A DNA stretch of 25,699 bases from positions 1 to 25,699 of the forward strand of contig JBGVLM010000020.1 in the NCBI GenBank assembly GCA_045124255.1. Direction: 5' to 3'. The translations under genes were made by a program, and so were the position numbers. Every line of letters starts with the position of its first letter. Position 1 is the first letter of the stretch. The notes beneath the pieces are model-generated. The model was not told where the DNA came from. It saw only the letters and a program-made list of their open reading frames with translations, and made no database searches. Shown here piece by piece: positions 15,322 through 24,038 of the stretch. The stretch is from Eshraghiella sp045124255. GTDB taxonomy: Bacteria > Bacillota > Clostridia > Lachnospirales > Lachnospiraceae.

Positions 15322-16619
15322 CGGAACGTATCCTCCTTCTTAAAAGCTGCACTTCTCACATAAACAATCAGTGAAAATACGGATGTGATAATGAATATAA
15401 TAAGGCTTACTGCTGCACCTATACCATAATAAGTGTTGTCAATCGACAGATTATACAGCCAGTTAATCAACAAATCAGTATCACTTGCGAGGAAGTAATC
15501 CTCCATATAAAGTCCGCCACGCAGGAAATAAAATACACCGAAGTTATTAAAATTATTAACAAAGCTTGTAATCAGAACCGGTGTTGTTGAGAAAATAACA
15601 AACGGCAGCGTAATCTTTATAAACTGCTTCCATTTACTTGCACCGTCAATTGAAGCCGCTTCATAAAGTTCCGTATTCATATTGGAAAGAATACCCGTCG
15701 CCAACAGCATTGAAGTCGGAATAGAGGTCCACGCATTAACAAACAAACCGATTAATTTAGCTTTAATCCCTGCATCAATATCAAGGAAACCGACTGCATT
15801 GCCGCCGTAAAGCGTTATGTAATAATTGACTGGTCCGCCATAAGAAAACATAAATTTGAAGGCAAGAAGCGTAATAAATCCCGGAACCGCATAGGCAAGT
15901 ATTGGAAATGCCCTCCAGAAGGTTTTGCCCTTAACGCATTTTTTATTTAGCAGAAGTGCAAGCCCAAGTCCTCCGAAATAATTAATAAAGGTCGAAAGCA
16001 GTGCCCAAACAAGATTCCATCCCAAAATCTTAAAAAAGGTTTCCTTGATTTCCGACAACGAGAAAATCTTTACGAAGTTCCCGAAACCAATCCAGTCCAC
16101 CAGTTCCGGAGGAACAATCTCTCCGCCATAATTGGTAAAGGAAATCAGAATCATAAAAATAATCGGTAGCACATTGAAAATCAACACACCTGCTACAGGC
16201 AGTGCCAGTGCAACAATATAAAATTTCTTATCAAGGAATGACACCGCTGCCGCTTTGAATGGCAAAAGTTCCTTGCCCATCCCGGACTTTCGTTCACATT
16301 CCTTTATATCCCTTATATTTGAGAGATGAACAAATATAAAAACAATAATTACCAGAAAAGCCAAAATTCCTTTGAGAAGCATTATTACTGAATCGTCGCC
16401 CTTCGTTCCGAGCCATGGGTCAGCCTTAACGGTTCCCAGTGTGAAGAATCCGGCAATATCCTTTGCCCCCGAATAAATCATATAGAAAATAACAGCCGCA
16501 AAAAACAACAGATACAAAAGTCCCTTGATAATCTGCTTATACATAAGCTGCCCTGTTCCCATAACAAGCATTGACGCAATTACGGGAACGGACCTACGGC
16601 CCTTTATTTTTTCGTCCAT
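15318..16619 (-). CDS. malF: Malto-oligosaccharide ABC permease, MalF type with N-terminal extension
   Basis: The 433-residue permease has the usual C-terminal MetI-like core from ~135, with the EAA loop YEAASIDGASKWKQFIKITLPF. Before it are ~130 residues with two further hydrophobic segments (~25-48 and ~80-102) and a basic loop, so about eight helices in total, the same number as E. coli MalF. A GGAAGGA lies upstream of the ATG. It is 17 bases after malE and overlaps malG by four bases. Confidence 0.9.
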   Translation of the reverse strand: MDEKIKGRRSVPVIASMLVMGTGQLMYKQIIKGLLYLLFFAAVIFYMIYSGAKDIAGFFTLGTVKADPWLGTKGDDSVIMLLKGILAFLVIIVFIFVHLSNIRDIKECERKSGMGKELLPFKAAAVSFLDKKFYIVALALPVAGVLIFNVLPIIFMILISFTNYGGEIVPPELVDWIGFGNFVKIFSLSEIKETFFKILGWNLVWALLSTFINYFGGLGLALLLNKKCVKGKTFWRAFPILAYAVPGFITLLAFKFMFSYGGPVNYYITLYGGNAVGFLDIDAGIKAKLIGLFVNAWTSIPTSMLLATGILSNMNTELYEAASIDGASKWKQFIKITLPFVIFSTTPVLITSFVNNFNNFGVFYFLRGGLYMEDYFLASDTDLLINWLYNLSIDNTYYGIGAAVSLIIFIITSVFSLIVYVRSAAFKKEDTFR

Positions 16620-16636
16620 ATTAATCAGTCCTTCCT

Positions 16637-18109
16637 CTATTCTGCAAGAACATAAATTGCATCATATATATTCTTTGACACAGTTTCCAAAGCCCCTTGG
16701 AAATCCTCTCTTGAAACGTACTTCTCTTTCTCTCCATCCGCTTCTCTGAATGCGTCCTTTGCAACATCCGCCATAATTGTCTGTGTTGGAACCCAAATTT
16801 GGTCAACTGCCTTAATAGACGGCATTAAATAAATTTTTCCTGACTCAAGACTGTTAAAAATAACATCCGCCGTTCCATCAGACTCTGCCGCAACATCGGA
16901 ACGTGTCGGTGCAATTCCAAGCATTTCCATTCTTCTGCTAATCATCTCATAGCTTGTTGCAAAATTAACAAACTCTATGCATGCTTCCTTATTTTCCGTG
17001 TATGAACTTATACCATAGCCGTTTACACCACCCATTACAATCGTATCAACATAATCTGAATCAGACATTGTGCTGCTGTCCCTGCTCAAATCTCCGTCAG
17101 CAGGCATAAGTGCAGGCATTTCAACCATCATAAGATTATCCTCAGCCTTTTTTAATGCTTCCTCGGGTTCAAGTCCTTCTTCATTATACTTCGCTGCAAG
17201 CTTCTCATAGAAAAGGCTGTAGGTATCAGGTGTTGAAACCGTACAGAAATAGGTTCCGTCAGCAAGCTTTTCATATCGGTTATAGGTAATTGTATCATCA
17301 ATGCAGCCCTTGTACATTAATTCCGACATCTGCTTTAATGCACAAAGCCCCAATGCCGCGTCGCCCTTTGCAAAACCGATGTCTGCCGAATTCAGCGTAC
17401 CATCTTCGTTCTTTCCGAAGATATATGAATTATAGGAAAGCATAAAAGGCGAAACAAGATATAAATTATTCATTGACGCCATAAAACCATATTGGCTGTC
17501 ATGATTGGCACTGTCATCCGTTTCTCTTAAATATTTGGAATATGCATATAAATCATTCCAGTTTTCAAAGAAATCCGGCGTATTATTTTTATTATCATCC
17601 CACTCCGTTTCCCAATTCTTTGGAAGCATATCGGCTCTATAGAAAAGCATTGGTTCCTGAATATTTACCGGAACACCGCAGTAATAGCTTTCTCCATCGA
17701 TTACTACTTTAAAAGCCTCCCATGCCTCCTCCGGTACATATTCATAGCAGTCAAAATCTTCTATTGAAAGAGGAAGAATATGCTTATCCTCTGCATAGGT
17801 CATCAGCTTATCGTTTGCCTGATATAAAATATCGGGACCGTAGCCGTATGGACCGTTTGCAGCCAAATCCGTGTACTCATCCATATTTGCATCAACTGCC
17901 TTAATTCCTTTATCCTTATAAGCAGCATTAAAAGCGTCTATAAGCTCCTGCAAATAGCCCATCTTTTTAGCTGTGTCATTTTCCAATACATGTATAACAA
18001 TTGTTTCCTTATTTCCGGCACTGTTTGTTTTGGAGTTGTCCGCACAGCCCACAGTACTTAGAATTGTTATACCGCTAAGACACAGTGCAGCGATTCTTTT
18101 AAATTTCAT
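16637..18109 (-). CDS. malE: Sugar-binding lipoprotein of the ABC transporter, MalE type
   Basis: A 490-residue extracellular solute-binding protein (family 1). A lipoprotein signal is clear: KFKRIAALCLSGITIL then the lipobox TVGC with the lipidated Cys22, followed by a Ser/Asn-rich linker. The mature part begins IVIHVLENDTAKKMGYLQELIDAF, with GYGPDILYQAND further on, as in MalE/CymE-like proteins. It hands the sugar to MalFG at the membrane. It overlaps the amylase gene by four bases (ATGA), with AAAGGG as ribosome site. Specificity for maltodextrin is inferred from the operon. Confidence 0.9.
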   Translation of the reverse strand: MKFKRIAALCLSGITILSTVGCADNSKTNSAGNKETIVIHVLENDTAKKMGYLQELIDAFNAAYKDKGIKAVDANMDEYTDLAANGPYGYGPDILYQANDKLMTYAEDKHILPLSIEDFDCYEYVPEEAWEAFKVVIDGESYYCGVPVNIQEPMLFYRADMLPKNWETEWDDNKNNTPDFFENWNDLYAYSKYLRETDDSANHDSQYGFMASMNNLYLVSPFMLSYNSYIFGKNEDGTLNSADIGFAKGDAALGLCALKQMSELMYKGCIDDTITYNRYEKLADGTYFCTVSTPDTYSLFYEKLAAKYNEEGLEPEEALKKAEDNLMMVEMPALMPADGDLSRDSSTMSDSDYVDTIVMGGVNGYGISSYTENKEACIEFVNFATSYEMISRRMEMLGIAPTRSDVAAESDGTADVIFNSLESGKIYLMPSIKAVDQIWVPTQTIMADVAKDAFREADGEKEKYVSREDFQGALETVSKNIYDAIYVLAE

Positions 18110-19788
18110 ACTATCACCCTTTCATTTAATTTAACTAAAAAGCTCTGTGGATTCATATCTATCCCCTCTGCCCGTCTCATTGTTTCCGTATTGTTAATAA
18201 GAAGTTTAATTTCACCACTCCTGCAGATATTCTTCAGAACAAAAACCTGATTCTCCTCATATATTCTGACACTGCCGTCTGCAAGTCTGCAGTTTTCCCT
18301 GATTGAGGAAAGTTTTTTTAAAAGTTCCATTATCTTTGTATGCTCTCCAACGGAATCCGCTTTACCCCAATCCATACACCTTCTGCAATCCGGGTCATAA
18401 CCTCCCTTGGTCAGAAGTTCCGTGCCATAGTAAATACATGGTGTGCCGGGAAATAAATACAAAAGGCTTAAAGCTGCCTTTATTTTAAACCTGTTTTCTT
18501 TTACCTCACTGAAAAATCTGTGTGTATCATGACTGTCCAGAAGATTTAACATCATTGTGTTAACCGTATCAGTATTACGCATTAATATATCATTCAGTCT
18601 CCATGCAAAATGCTTTGCGTCAAACACATTAAATGCAAAATAGTCCAGACAGGCCTTGGTAAACGAATAATTCATTATTCCGTCATACTGGTCGCCCCGA
18701 AGATTGGCGTATGCGTCATGCCAGTTCTCTCCAATTATGACCGCATTTTTTTTCTTATTTTTAATGGCCTTCCTGAATGCCCTCCAGAAGTCATTGCTCA
18801 CTTCATCGGATACATCCAGTCTCCAGCCGTCAATATCATATTTGTCAATATAATGACAGCCTATTCCGATTAGGAACTGCTGTACCTTTGTATTTGAGGT
18901 ATTGAGTTTTGGCATATACTCACAGGCTGCAAACACTTCATAATTGCTCCTGTCCTCATTAATCTTATCTCCATCAATAATGAACCAGTCATAAAATTCC
19001 GATTCACTGCCCTTTTCAATTACATCCTGAAACTGCTTCATTTCATCACTGCAATGGTTAAAAACAGCGTCAAGAACAATTCTCATGTCTTTGGCGTGGA
19101 CATTTTCCACCAGTTCAAGCAAATCCTCTTCACTGCCAAATTGTTCGTCCACCGAATAATAATCACTGATATCATATTTATGATTGGAAATTGACTTAAA
19201 AACAGGGGTAAGGTAAATCGTATTGCAGCCCAATGACTTAATATAATCCAATTTAGCCGTAATTCCCTTTAAATCCCCGCCGGCAAAGGTTTTGGCAGTA
19301 GGTATGTCACCCCATTTGCAGTTTATGTAAGACATATCCTTGTCTTTTCTGCCAATATTAAATCTATCCACAAAAATCTGATAGAAAACTGCCTGTTTCA
19401 TCCAGTCCACGCATTCCATTATATCTGCTTTGTTAATATAGGCATACTGGAAGAAATTGTAATAACCCAAGGTAAAATCATACTTCTCAGTTATTCCGTC
19501 CTCCGAGAAATAATAATTCTTCTCTCCGTCAAAAATATAGAAAATATACGCCAGTCTGGTATCCTTAAGGTTAAGCTTTATTTCAAAATAATCATAAAGC
19601 TCACTTGAGTATGCTTTTGACATCTCTCTTTTTAATTGAGTGGTGCCAAAAGCATATTTGCTCTCATAGATTACTTCTGCTTTTTGAATATCATCTCTTG
19701 CCGTCCTGAGCCGCAGTACAATTTCTTTTTCAGAAACAGGAAAACAGTATGAAGAATCCACAATATGCAGCATTGCATGTTTGTTCAT
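18106..19788 (-). CDS. Intracellular GH13 alpha-amylase / neopullulanase-type enzyme
   Basis: A 560-residue GH13 glycosidase. All four conserved regions are present: DAVFNH (240-245), GWRLDVSDE with nucleophile D325, IIGENWHD with acid/base E354, and LLDSHD with D421. The N-terminal ~125 residues are beta-rich and resemble the CBM34-type domain of neopullulanase and cyclomaltodextrinase. There is no signal peptide, so it should act in the cytoplasm on oligosaccharides brought in by the transporter next to it. The gene is 32 bases after the lipoprotein gene and overlaps malE by four bases. Whether it prefers alpha-1,4, alpha-1,6 or cyclic substrates cannot be told from sequence alone. Confidence 0.93.
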   Translation of the reverse strand: MNKHAMLHIVDSSYCFPVSEKEIVLRLRTARDDIQKAEVIYESKYAFGTTQLKREMSKAYSSELYDYFEIKLNLKDTRLAYIFYIFDGEKNYYFSEDGITEKYDFTLGYYNFFQYAYINKADIMECVDWMKQAVFYQIFVDRFNIGRKDKDMSYINCKWGDIPTAKTFAGGDLKGITAKLDYIKSLGCNTIYLTPVFKSISNHKYDISDYYSVDEQFGSEEDLLELVENVHAKDMRIVLDAVFNHCSDEMKQFQDVIEKGSESEFYDWFIIDGDKINEDRSNYEVFAACEYMPKLNTSNTKVQQFLIGIGCHYIDKYDIDGWRLDVSDEVSNDFWRAFRKAIKNKKKNAVIIGENWHDAYANLRGDQYDGIMNYSFTKACLDYFAFNVFDAKHFAWRLNDILMRNTDTVNTMMLNLLDSHDTHRFFSEVKENRFKIKAALSLLYLFPGTPCIYYGTELLTKGGYDPDCRRCMDWGKADSVGEHTKIMELLKKLSSIRENCRLADGSVRIYEENQVFVLKNICRSGEIKLLINNTETMRRAEGIDMNPQSFLVKLNERVIV

Positions 19789-19820
19789 AGCTTTCTCCCT
19801 TCTGTACTATGGAAGCAATA

Positions 19821-20909
19821 TTATTTAACTACCTTTACACTCATTGCAGTTACATCAACGATAAAAGTATAGCTTCCGCTTTCAAGTACCTGAACATTAT
19901 TGCCATTCTCTGCAAGAAGTGCCTTTGACGCATCATCAGATACATTTGATTCTTTAAGGACGATACCTGTGTCCTTTCCGTCCTCATATATCATGAAGCA
20001 GACCTCTGTATCAGCCTCAAGATCCATTGTGATTGTAAATTCATCTGTTCCCTCGGTTCTTGTTAATTCTTTAATTTCAGACCAGTCAGAAACCCAGCTT
20101 CCTTTAATCATAACGCCTGTTAACTCACTTGCTGTAAACACCTCTTCTTCCTTCTCTGTCCCTGCACTTAATGTATCACCGTTTCTGACAACCGTTACGA
20201 TATCCATTGCCTCATTATCAGGGTCAGTAGTTAAGGTAATTGTATAGTTGCCTGACATGACTACCTTTATGTTAGAGGTTGCGTCAGAACCTCCAAGTCC
20301 TCCGCCACTTTCCATCTGTGCAGAATCAAGTCCGCTGAAATAACCGAAGCCATGCTGTCCATCCCACTGCCAGTCATGAATAATCTGGAACTGGTCGCCT
20401 TCAAATAAATCGATTGTAATTGCAAATTCGTTGTTTGCATTGCCTGTCAGCTGTAATCTGAAATTCTCCCTTACAGACTCCTCAACATTGCTTCCTGCCC
20501 ATGCACTGTCTGCCAGAGATCCCAAATCAGACGCTCCAACTATGTACCACGCCCTTGTGTCCTCTGCCGCATTAAGTGACTTAAAGCTTCCATAAAGAAT
20601 TGTATCCTTGGTAAACACATCCACATTAAGCTCTTTCTTACTTGCTGCAATAAAAGTAGGTGTTTCATACCAGCCTAAGAATTCCATATTCTCAAGCTGC
20701 TCGAATTTCTGATATTCTGCTGCCGGAATAACCTCGCCTGACTCAACGCTTACCTCTCCTATGTTCGTATCCCCATTCATAAAAGTAACGGTAATTGTCT
20801 CTTTCTCCTTATCTCCCGTTGTTCCTTCAGAATTACAGCCGCATAATGCTGCTCCGAGAAAGGTACAGGCTATAACTGTAGTGAATAACTTCTTTAACAT
20901 TTTTCTCAT
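19821..20909 (-). CDS. Cell-surface lipoprotein with InlB-type repeat and starch-binding-like modules
   Basis: A 362-residue lipoprotein, first gene of the operon. The signal peptide ends in the lipobox LCGC (lipidated Cys25). Residues ~38-110 look like a Listeria/Bacteroides InlB B-repeat (VTFMNGDTNIGEV ... MEFLGWYETPTF ... DTILYGSF). After that come two beta-sandwich-like modules: ~117-245 (AWYIVGASDLGSL ... IIHDWQWDGQHGFGYF ... SGNYTITLTTDPDN) and ~265-362 (MIKGSWVSDW ... SGSYTFIVDVTAMSVKVVK). Tryptophans and the repeated SG-[NS]-YT-[IF] ending suggest starch binding at the surface. The exact carbohydrate module family is not identified. The start has AGGAGG seven bases upstream. Confidence 0.82.
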   Translation of the reverse strand: MRKMLKKLFTTVIACTFLGAALCGCNSEGTTGDKEKETITVTFMNGDTNIGEVSVESGEVIPAAEYQKFEQLENMEFLGWYETPTFIAASKKELNVDVFTKDTILYGSFKSLNAAEDTRAWYIVGASDLGSLADSAWAGSNVEESVRENFRLQLTGNANNEFAITIDLFEGDQFQIIHDWQWDGQHGFGYFSGLDSAQMESGGGLGGSDATSNIKVVMSGNYTITLTTDPDNEAMDIVTVVRNGDTLSAGTEKEEEVFTASELTGVMIKGSWVSDWSEIKELTRTEGTDEFTITMDLEADTEVCFMIYEDGKDTGIVLKESNVSDDASKALLAENGNNVQVLESGSYTFIVDVTAMSVKVVK

Positions 20910-20934
20910 AATAAAACCTCCTGTTTTTCTGTAC

Positions 20935-20959
20935 TTAACCGTTTAACTTAATCGGTTAA
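20935..20959. promoter_or_regulatory. Two adjacent LacI-type operators on the maltodextrin operon start site
   Basis: TTAACCGTTTAA (20935-20946) and TTAATCGGTTAA (20948-20959) both fit TTAANCGNTTAA, symmetric around a central CG as LacI-family sites are. They are one base apart and lie directly downstream of the operon's -10 box, over the predicted start, where a bound repressor would block transcription. Confidence 0.8.
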
Positions 20960-20963
20960 GTAG

Positions 20964-20992
20964 ATATTAACACAGCCCCCACACAATGTCAA
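20964..20992 (-). promoter_or_regulatory. Promoter of the maltodextrin operon
   Basis: On the minus strand TTGACA (20992-20987), 17 bases, TAATAT (20969-20964). A near-consensus promoter, whose strength fits a need for repression. Confidence 0.9.
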
Positions 20993-20999
20993 TATTGGG

Positions 21000-21028
21000 T
21001 TGACAATTATTTTTGAACTTTGTAAGAT
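21000..21028 (+). promoter_or_regulatory. Promoter of the LacI-type regulator
   Basis: TTGACA (21000-21005), 17 bases, TAAGAT (21023-21028). It is divergent from the operon promoter, with the two -35 boxes only seven bases apart. Confidence 0.85.
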
Positions 21029-21032
21029 TAGC

Positions 21033-21044
21033 TTATACGTTTAA
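21033..21044. promoter_or_regulatory. Third LacI-type operator, on the regulator's own start site
   Basis: TTATACGTTTAA differs from TTAANCGNTTAA at one base and covers the predicted start of the regulator's transcript, suggesting autorepression. Confidence 0.6.
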
Positions 21045-21067
21045 CTAATTGTTCTCAGGAGGCATTA

Positions 21068-21946
21068 ATGGACAAAAAAGCTACAGTTAAGGACGTTGCA
21101 AGAGAAGCCGGCGTTTCAGTTGCAACAGTTTCCTATATTATGAATAACAGAACAGACCAGAAGATAAGCGAAAGTACCAGAAAGAAGGTGCTTCAGATTG
21201 CAAACCTTCTAAATTATACTCCAAGCCATGCTGCCAAGACACTTGCCACTGGACGTAATAATATAATCGGAGTTGCATATCATCTCAACGAGAATACTCC
21301 TTCACGCAATCTTGAGATTACCGGCTTTGTAAATCTGCTGATTGAGCGTCTTAACCGCCTTAAGTACGACGTTCTCTTTATGCCGGTTCGTGCCGTTGAG
21401 GACAATATTCCTTTAAACCGCAATATTGACGCAATAATAACGATTGATTTATCCCACGAACAGTTTTATGTACTTGCAAACAATTATCTTATTCCTATAA
21501 TCAATGTGGATATGATTATTAACGATTCTCTTTTCTATCAGATATATTCCGACTACCATTCCCTTATCAGTGAGGGCAAGGATATCCTTGGTGAGGACTG
21601 TTATCTGGTTATGGACAGGCATGACAATAAAAATTATGAGAACTACATTATTTCTTCTGTTGAACAGGATAAAATAATATATTTTCAGGACTGCAGCAAA
21701 CAGGATTTGGCAGAATTAAAGAACAAAAAAGCTCTTATCATCGGTACCTATCTGGCACTGATGGTCAAAGCCTATATGAATGAAAAAAACATGGTGGTCA
21801 TCTCTTCAAGTGAAACCGCCCATATCCTTCCCGATGAAATTAAAGTAATTAAGAACGACATTTCCAAAAAGGCAAACCTTGCGATTAATATTCTTTTAAA
21901 CGCAATGGACCATAAATTCGATGTCGCACATGATTATAAAGTGTAA
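21068..21946 (+). CDS. LacI-family transcriptional regulator of the maltodextrin operon
   Basis: The N-terminus is a full LacI helix-turn-helix and hinge: TVKDVAREAGVSVATVSYIM, then STRKKVLQIANLLNYTPSHAAKTLATG. The effector half (from ~65) starts NIIGVAYHLNEN and keeps the general periplasmic-binding layout, but the whole protein has 292 residues against the usual 330-345 and its later part is strongly diverged, with no easily recognised sugar-contact residues. AGGAGG sits six bases before the ATG. Divergent placement and the three shared operators make it the likely local repressor; the inducer, perhaps maltose or maltodextrin, is inferred. Confidence 0.92.
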   Translation: MDKKATVKDVAREAGVSVATVSYIMNNRTDQKISESTRKKVLQIANLLNYTPSHAAKTLATGRNNIIGVAYHLNENTPSRNLEITGFVNLLIERLNRLKYDVLFMPVRAVEDNIPLNRNIDAIITIDLSHEQFYVLANNYLIPIINVDMIINDSLFYQIYSDYHSLISEGKDILGEDCYLVMDRHDNKNYENYIISSVEQDKIIYFQDCSKQDLAELKNKKALIIGTYLALMVKAYMNEKNMVVISSSETAHILPDEIKVIKNDISKKANLAINILLNAMDHKFDVAHDYKV

Positions 21947-21963
21947 AACATCACTTTTGTTTA

Positions 21964-21990
21964 CCGGGAAATTACTTTGGAATTTCCCGG
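21964..21990. repeat. Perfect 10-base hairpin after the regulator gene
   Basis: CCGGGAAATT and AATTTCCCGG surround a seven-base loop, 17 bases after the stop codon. No T-run follows on either strand, so it may be a 3'-end barrier or helper to the true terminator just beyond. Confidence 0.6.
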
Positions 21991-21994
21991 CAAA

Positions 21995-22032
21995 TAAAAA
22001 AGTTACCTCATGTACACCGAGGTAACTTTTTA
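21995..22032. terminator. Bidirectional terminator between the regulator and thrS
   Basis: GTTACCTC (22002-22009) and GAGGTAAC (22019-22026) form an 8-base stem flanked by six A on the left and five T on the right, so it serves both the plus-strand regulator and the minus-strand thrS. Confidence 0.88.
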
Positions 22033-22040
22033 TAATTATT

Positions 22041-24011
22041 TTACTTACTCTCTTCTACTTCGATTTTGCGAATCTTCTTTGTACGGATTTCCTCGCAAAT
22101 CTCATTAATAAAGGTCTGTAAATCCTTCTGGCCTTCGTCTCCGAGGAATCTGCTTCTTACGGATACAAGTCCGGCTTCCTGTTCCTTCTCTCCTACTACA
22201 AGGATATAAGGAACTCTCGCAAGTCTGGCTTCACGAATCTTATAGCCAATCTTCTCTGAACGGTTATCCATTTCAGCATAAATCCTGTTATTCTTAAGCT
22301 CTCTGGTAACCTTTTCTGCATATTCAGCATACTTCTCAGAAATAGGAAGTACTCTTACCTGTTCAGGACAGAGCCAGGTTGGGAACATTCCGGCATATTT
22401 CTCGATAAGCCATGCAAGTGTTCTCTCATAGCAGCCCATGCTGGTTCTGTGGATGATGTAAGGTCTTACTTTATCGCCATTCTCATCAATGTAATACATA
22501 TCAAACTGCTCGGCAAGAAGTGCGTCCCACTGAATTGTAATCATTGTATCCTCTTTGCCGTATACATTCTTTGCATTAATATCAACCTTAGGACCATAGA
22601 ATGCAGCCTCGCCGACATCCTCAACAAAAGGAATATTTAACTCTGTAAGAATATTGCGGATATCCTGCTCTGTCTGCTCCCAAACCTCCGGTGCTCCAAT
22701 GTATTTCTCTTTATTATCAGGATCCCATTTTGACAGATGGTATGTTACATCCTCCTCAACTCCGAGTGTCTGCAGACAGTACTGTGCAAGTGCAATACAA
22801 TCCTTAAATTCCTGAACCATCTGGTCAGGTCTTACAATCAGATGACCCTCTGAAATCGTAAACTGGCGTACACGGGTAAGTCCATGCATTTCACCTGAAT
22901 CCTCATTACGGAAAAGAGTTGATGTCTCGCCGTATCTGCATGGAAGGTCACGGTAGCTCTTCTGGCTTGCCTTATATACATAATACTGGAACGGGCATGT
23001 CATAGGACGGAGTGCATATACCTCCTTATCCTTCTCCTCATCACCAAGTACAAACATTCCCTCTTTATAATGGTCCCAATGTCCTGAAATCTTATAAAGG
23101 TCACTCTTAGCCATAAGAGGTGTCTTTGTTCTCATATAACCGCGGCTTTCCTCTTCGTCCTCAATCCATCTCTGCATTGTACGAATCATTCTCTCGCCCT
23201 TTGGCATAAGAAGCGGAAGTCCCTGTCCGATTACGTCAACGGTTGTAAACAGCTCCATCTCACGTCCAAGCTTGTTATGGTCACGTTTTTTAATATCCTC
23301 AAGATGTTCAAGGTATGCGTTAAGCTCCTCTTTCTTAGCAAAGGCTGTACCATAAATTCTTGTAAGCATTTTATTTTTCTCACTGCCTCTCCAGTATGCA
23401 CCTGAAGAAGAGATAAGCTTAATTGCCTTAATCTGCTTAGCATTCATAAGATGTGGTCCTGCACATAAATCTACAAATGCGTCATCGCCCTCGCCCTGTC
23501 TGTAAAAGGAAATAACTGCATCCTCAGGAAGGTCATTAATTAACTCAACCTTATACGGCTCTCCCTTCTCTTCCATAAACTTGATTGCTTCTGCTCTTGG
23601 AAGTTCGAATTTCTCAAGTTTTCTGCCCTCTTTGATTATTTTCTTCATCTCTGCTTCAAGTTCATCAAGAGCAGCTCTGTCGAATGACTGGCAGTCAAAA
23701 TCATAATAAAATCCTTCATCAATAGAAGGTCCGATTGTAAGCTTAGCCTCAGGATAAAGTCTTTTAACTGCTTCAGCAAGAACATGGGAAGCAGTATGTC
23801 TGTATGCCCTTCTTCCTGCTTCATCATTAAAGGTAAGAATGTTCAGTGCACAATCATTCTCTACAACTGTTCTAAGGTCAACGACCTTTCCGTCAATCTC
23901 TCCTGCACATGCTGCTCTTGCAAGACCTTCGCTTATATCCATTGCAATGTCATAAACAGACATTGCAGACTGGTATTCTTTAATTGAACCATCTTTTAAT
24001 GTTATCTTCAT
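22041..24011 (-). CDS. thrS: Threonyl-tRNA synthetase
   Basis: Class II synthetase of 656 residues that charges tRNA-Thr. Domain order: TGS (1-61), editing domain with HTASHVLAEAV and LCAGPHL (removes mischarged serine), catalytic core with MTCPFQYYVYK (zinc cysteine), TLFRNEDSGEMHGLTRVRQF, and an HRTSMGCYERTLAWLIEKY block, then the anticodon-binding domain ending near RSRFLGDEGQ. The usual motif-2 follow-on QDDAHIF is TISEGHLI here; the metal-binding histidine is kept. The start has AGAGGA nine bases upstream. Expression should be controlled by the T-box leader upstream, with a small gene between. Confidence 0.97.
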   Translation of the reverse strand: MKITLKDGSIKEYQSAMSVYDIAMDISEGLARAACAGEIDGKVVDLRTVVENDCALNILTFNDEAGRRAYRHTASHVLAEAVKRLYPEAKLTIGPSIDEGFYYDFDCQSFDRAALDELEAEMKKIIKEGRKLEKFELPRAEAIKFMEEKGEPYKVELINDLPEDAVISFYRQGEGDDAFVDLCAGPHLMNAKQIKAIKLISSSGAYWRGSEKNKMLTRIYGTAFAKKEELNAYLEHLEDIKKRDHNKLGREMELFTTVDVIGQGLPLLMPKGERMIRTMQRWIEDEEESRGYMRTKTPLMAKSDLYKISGHWDHYKEGMFVLGDEEKDKEVYALRPMTCPFQYYVYKASQKSYRDLPCRYGETSTLFRNEDSGEMHGLTRVRQFTISEGHLIVRPDQMVQEFKDCIALAQYCLQTLGVEEDVTYHLSKWDPDNKEKYIGAPEVWEQTEQDIRNILTELNIPFVEDVGEAAFYGPKVDINAKNVYGKEDTMITIQWDALLAEQFDMYYIDENGDKVRPYIIHRTSMGCYERTLAWLIEKYAGMFPTWLCPEQVRVLPISEKYAEYAEKVTRELKNNRIYAEMDNRSEKIGYKIREARLARVPYILVVGEKEQEAGLVSVRSRFLGDEGQKDLQTFINEICEEIRTKKIRKIEVEESK

Positions 24012-24038
24012 TGTTATATTCCTCTCAGTACTTCTTAA

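Noticed and set aside
21964..21990. Terminator of the LacI-type gene
   Set aside because: The stem is perfect but no T-run follows on either strand; the terminator proper is the next hairpin at 21995-22032.
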